From Thioalkalivibrio sp. (lineage in GTDB: Bacteria > Pseudomonadota > Gammaproteobacteria > Ectothiorhodospirales > Ectothiorhodospiraceae): a stretch of 7,132 bases of DNA. Position numbers and translations under genes: made by a program. The stretch lies in the NCBI GenBank assembly GCA_018224485.1, contig JAGTVE010000159.1, forward strand, positions 1 through 7,132, in the 5' to 3' direction. This document shows positions 6,340-7,132 of this stretch, in pieces; the stretch's first letter is position 1, and every line of letters begins with the position of its first letter. Below the pieces are notes generated by a model. That model saw only the letters and a list, made by a program, of their open reading frames with translations, was not told the origin of the DNA and made no database searches.

Positions 6340-7132
<793 letters not shown>

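Overview
This window is a piece of a flagellar gene cluster. Every gene lies on the minus strand, so the order of transcription runs from high to low coordinates: the end of a sigma-54 activator of the FleR/FlrC type, then fliE, fliF, fliG, fliH, fliI, fliJ and the start of fliK. The regulator is cut by the right edge and fliK by the left edge. The six genes in between are complete and show no frameshift or truncation.

Organism: the DNA is very GC-rich, with strong G/C preference at third codon positions. The order fleR-fliE-fliF-fliG-fliH-fliI-fliJ-fliK, with a FleR/FlrC-type activator directly upstream of fliE, is that of polar-flagellated Gammaproteobacteria such as Pseudomonas and Vibrio. 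The high GC would suit Ectothiorhodospiraceae/Chromatiales-like lineages, but this is inference; nothing here fixes a genus.

Layout: 7132-6340 is the regulator's AAA+ domain and Fis-type helix-turn-helix. 6339-6276 is a 64-bp AT-rich gap, the most likely place for the operon promoter. 6275-5958 is fliE (rod/MS-ring junction). 5921-4245 is fliF (MS ring), whose end overlaps fliG (4261-3245, rotor/switch) by 17 nt. An 87-bp gap at 3244-3158 holds a strong potential stem-loop. 3151-2384 is fliH (ATPase regulator), whose stop overlaps the GTG start of fliI (2387-975, export ATPase) by 4 nt. 939-505 is fliJ (ATPase stalk), and from 390 leftward is fliK (hook-length control).

Together the genes encode the base of the flagellum. 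FliF forms the MS ring, FliG sits on it and receives torque from the stators, FliE links the MS ring to the rod, and FliH-FliI-FliJ form the cytoplasmic ATPase complex that feeds the type III export gate. FliK measures the hook and switches export specificity. The regulator probably activates the fliE operon with sigma-54 RNA polymerase. I see no mobile element, CRISPR array, tRNA, rRNA or unknown system. The points worth a second look are small and regulatory: the fliG-fliH hairpin, the AT-rich fliE leader, the overlapping gene junctions and the odd fliJ-fliK leader.
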